In this document: positions 62,999 to 64,000 of the stretch, piece by piece
Layout: every line of letters starts with the position of its first letter
Numbering within the stretch: the stretch's first letter is position 1
Position numbers and translations under genes: made by a program
The notes under the pieces: model-generated
Seen by the model: the letters and a program-made list of their open reading frames with translations, nothing else
Databases searched by the model: none
What the model was told of the DNA's origin: nothing
Source of the DNA: Asparagopsis taxiformis
Lineage: Eukaryota > Rhodophyta > Florideophyceae > Bonnemaisoniales > Bonnemaisoniaceae
Assembly: GCA_030407315.1 (NCBI GenBank)
Contig: JALQPE010000718.1
Coordinates: forward strand, 1-64,000
Direction of reading: 5' to 3'
DNA: 64,000 nucleotides

Positions 62999-64000
62999 AT
63001 CAGATATCTAAACGCTCCCAGTAGTTGACATTGAAGGGAGGCTGTAGCAACTTCTCCCTGGAAGTTCGAAGTGATAGATGGGACCGGATGGGATGCTGGT
63101 ACCTCACCGAAGAACGACCCTCCGCGAATCCCATTCCTCCGTGGTACACGTCCGTTCGGCATACAAGCAAGGAATACGGTGGGATGCGCACGTTCGTCAC
63201 TGGCTCGCGCTACTTGTCTTTCGCTGGATGACTTAGGCACACATGGCTGAACTTGGCGATACGAATGATGAACCCATCCGCACCAGCAGCCATCATGAAA
63301 TATGATGGCGAGTTGAGAGGACCAGTTCCAGTTCCCTCACGGACGGGAACATCGGTATGAATAAGTTGCTCCTGACTACCTTCTGCGGTCAAAATCAGAC
63401 AAAGACCCGTTTCTGGAAAAACCACCGCTTCTTCTCGTCCAAACCCGAGCTTCAGGTTCTCCGCACAAATCGCCTTACCTAGCTCCAGAACCAGCTTGTT
63501 CCTGTACTGCCGCGCGCTTTCTTGCTCAAGGTCATCGCAGATGCTTTTCCGGTCCGTCTTGAATACACCAGTGCTGTCTTTCGGTCGAAGTGGTTTCCAC
63601 GGGTTCTTCTGACTTGCACTTGAGCCACTTGTAGTACCTTGGAATGTGTTGGCCATCTGTGTGAATAACTCGTGCGTAGCTGCTCCCACTGTAGTAGAAG
63701 AGAAAATGTCTTGCAACACCACGTAACCAAGCTCGTCGATCATTCTCCTCTGGTAGCTGAAGTATTGTTGGCTTTCACAAGAACCGAGGGACATACCAAA
63801 GTAGAGTAGCCTGCAGCTGCTTCCATTATCTCCGTCCGGATTGTATCAATGTCTTCTTTGTGATATAATACTTCATTCTCGAGTTGGAAGGAACGCATAA
63901 AGGCAGCTTCTCAGGTATCTCCTCTGCGAATGTGCGGTCTGGAAGGGAGTTTTCTTGCTCGTCAGTGAAGAGTGGTGCTTCTTCTCCAGTCGTTCGTTTT
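62999..64000 (-). pseudogene. Decayed dioxygenase 'eraser', 5' end beyond the window
   Basis: Only the 3' part is in the window. Reading from 64000: EEAPLFTDEQENSLPDRTF and PSNSRMKYYI match the lead-in of the intact eraser at 32.6 kb. The frame shifts near 63865 and again near 63800. The dioxygenase domain follows: FPETGLCLILTAEGSQEQ, His and Asp ligands in IHTDVPV, SYFMMAAGADGF, FSHVCLSHP. An in-frame TAG at 63210-63212 replaces the Tyr of homologues (KDK-stop-REPV against EKYKTPV), after which the same frame continues with VRIPPYSLLV, distal His in DVYHGGMGF and HPIRSHLSL, ending at about 62999. Three lesions make it non-functional as read. Confidence 0.82.

Noticed and set aside
63210..63212. 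Stop-codon reassignment (TAG read as an amino acid) suggested by in-frame TAG codons at 63210 and 3785
   Set aside because: Intact genes at 24751-28260 and 50153-54109 end in TAG, and both genes with internal TAG carry other lesions.

Overview
The window reads as nuclear DNA of a compact, intron-poor eukaryote. Proteins of about 500 to 1,320 residues run uninterrupted, no ribosome-binding sites or operon spacing are visible, and the proteins include SET domains, acidic low-complexity tails, Ser/Thr-Pro linkers and eukaryotic-type DDE transposases. No organelle gene, rRNA or tRNA was recognised. A red alga with few introns is my best guess. A fungus or another alga is possible, and nothing in the window settles it.

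Almost everything belongs to mobile or selfish DNA of three kinds. (1) 'Writer' genes: a beta-order amino-methyltransferase core (TDPPF/Y before the FSGT motif) fused to a C-terminal SET domain, in one case with a ParB/sulfiredoxin-like DGxHR domain at the N terminus. They lie at 1.05-4.11 kb (decayed), 14.94-18.15 kb and 24.75-28.26 kb. (2) 'Eraser' genes: an N-terminal ParB-like DGxHR domain, a conserved helical middle region, a low-complexity linker and a C-terminal 2-oxoglutarate/Fe(II) dioxygenase fold (HxD...H...R). They lie at 5.1-6.3 kb (3' half), 32.60-35.58 kb, 37.78-41.31 kb (one frameshift), 50.15-54.11 kb, 57.94-61.58 kb (broken 5' half) and 63.0-64.0 kb (decayed, running off the window). 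(3) DDE transposase modules: a Plavaka/KDZ-like transposase with a convergent coiled-coil partner (8.88-14.28 kb), a second large DDE transposase (42.54-46.24 kb), and a convergent pair of unknown accessory proteins (20.50-24.02 kb).

The most striking content lies between the genes. Writers and erasers are embedded in, or flanked by, dyad-symmetric repeat DNA. The 24.75-kb writer and the erasers at 32.6 and 37.8 kb are separated by three satellites (34 x 114 bp, about 12 x 117 bp, 7 x 104-105 bp). Their spacers have diverged, but they share a three-layer concentric dyad around AATAATACC-S-GGTATTATT, and the 114- and 117-bp units have identical spacing. A different dyad family brackets the 14.9-kb writer and also the 50.2-kb eraser, which suggests cognate writer/eraser/repeat sets. 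The 114-bp satellite has a six-unit higher-order organisation.

Layout: 0-1 kb GTTC/GAAC dyads; 1-4 kb dead writer; 4.4-4.7 kb foldback repeat; 5-6.3 kb 3' half of an eraser; 6.3-8.3 kb tandem and degenerate repeats; 8.9-14.3 kb Plavaka-like module; 14.5-18.7 kb writer between inverted repeats; 19-20.2 kb repeats; 20.5-24 kb accessory pair; 24.75-42.3 kb writer, satellite, eraser, satellite, eraser, satellite; 42.5-46.2 kb transposase; 47-49.8 kb repeats; 50.2-54.1 kb eraser; 54.3-56.3 kb repeats; 57.9-61.6 kb 5' half of an eraser; 61.8-62.75 kb foldback repeats; 63-64 kb dead eraser. A 33-bp inverted repeat (31/33 identical) at 6.294 and 57.939 kb sits exactly where one eraser gene appears to be cut in two, so the intervening 51.6 kb may be one insertion.

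Working model (inference): ParB-like domains recognise the dyads, the methyltransferase-SET proteins mark DNA and chromatin there, and the dioxygenases remove or modify the mark. Several lesions fall in or near homopolymer runs, so some 'pseudogenes' could be sequencing errors.
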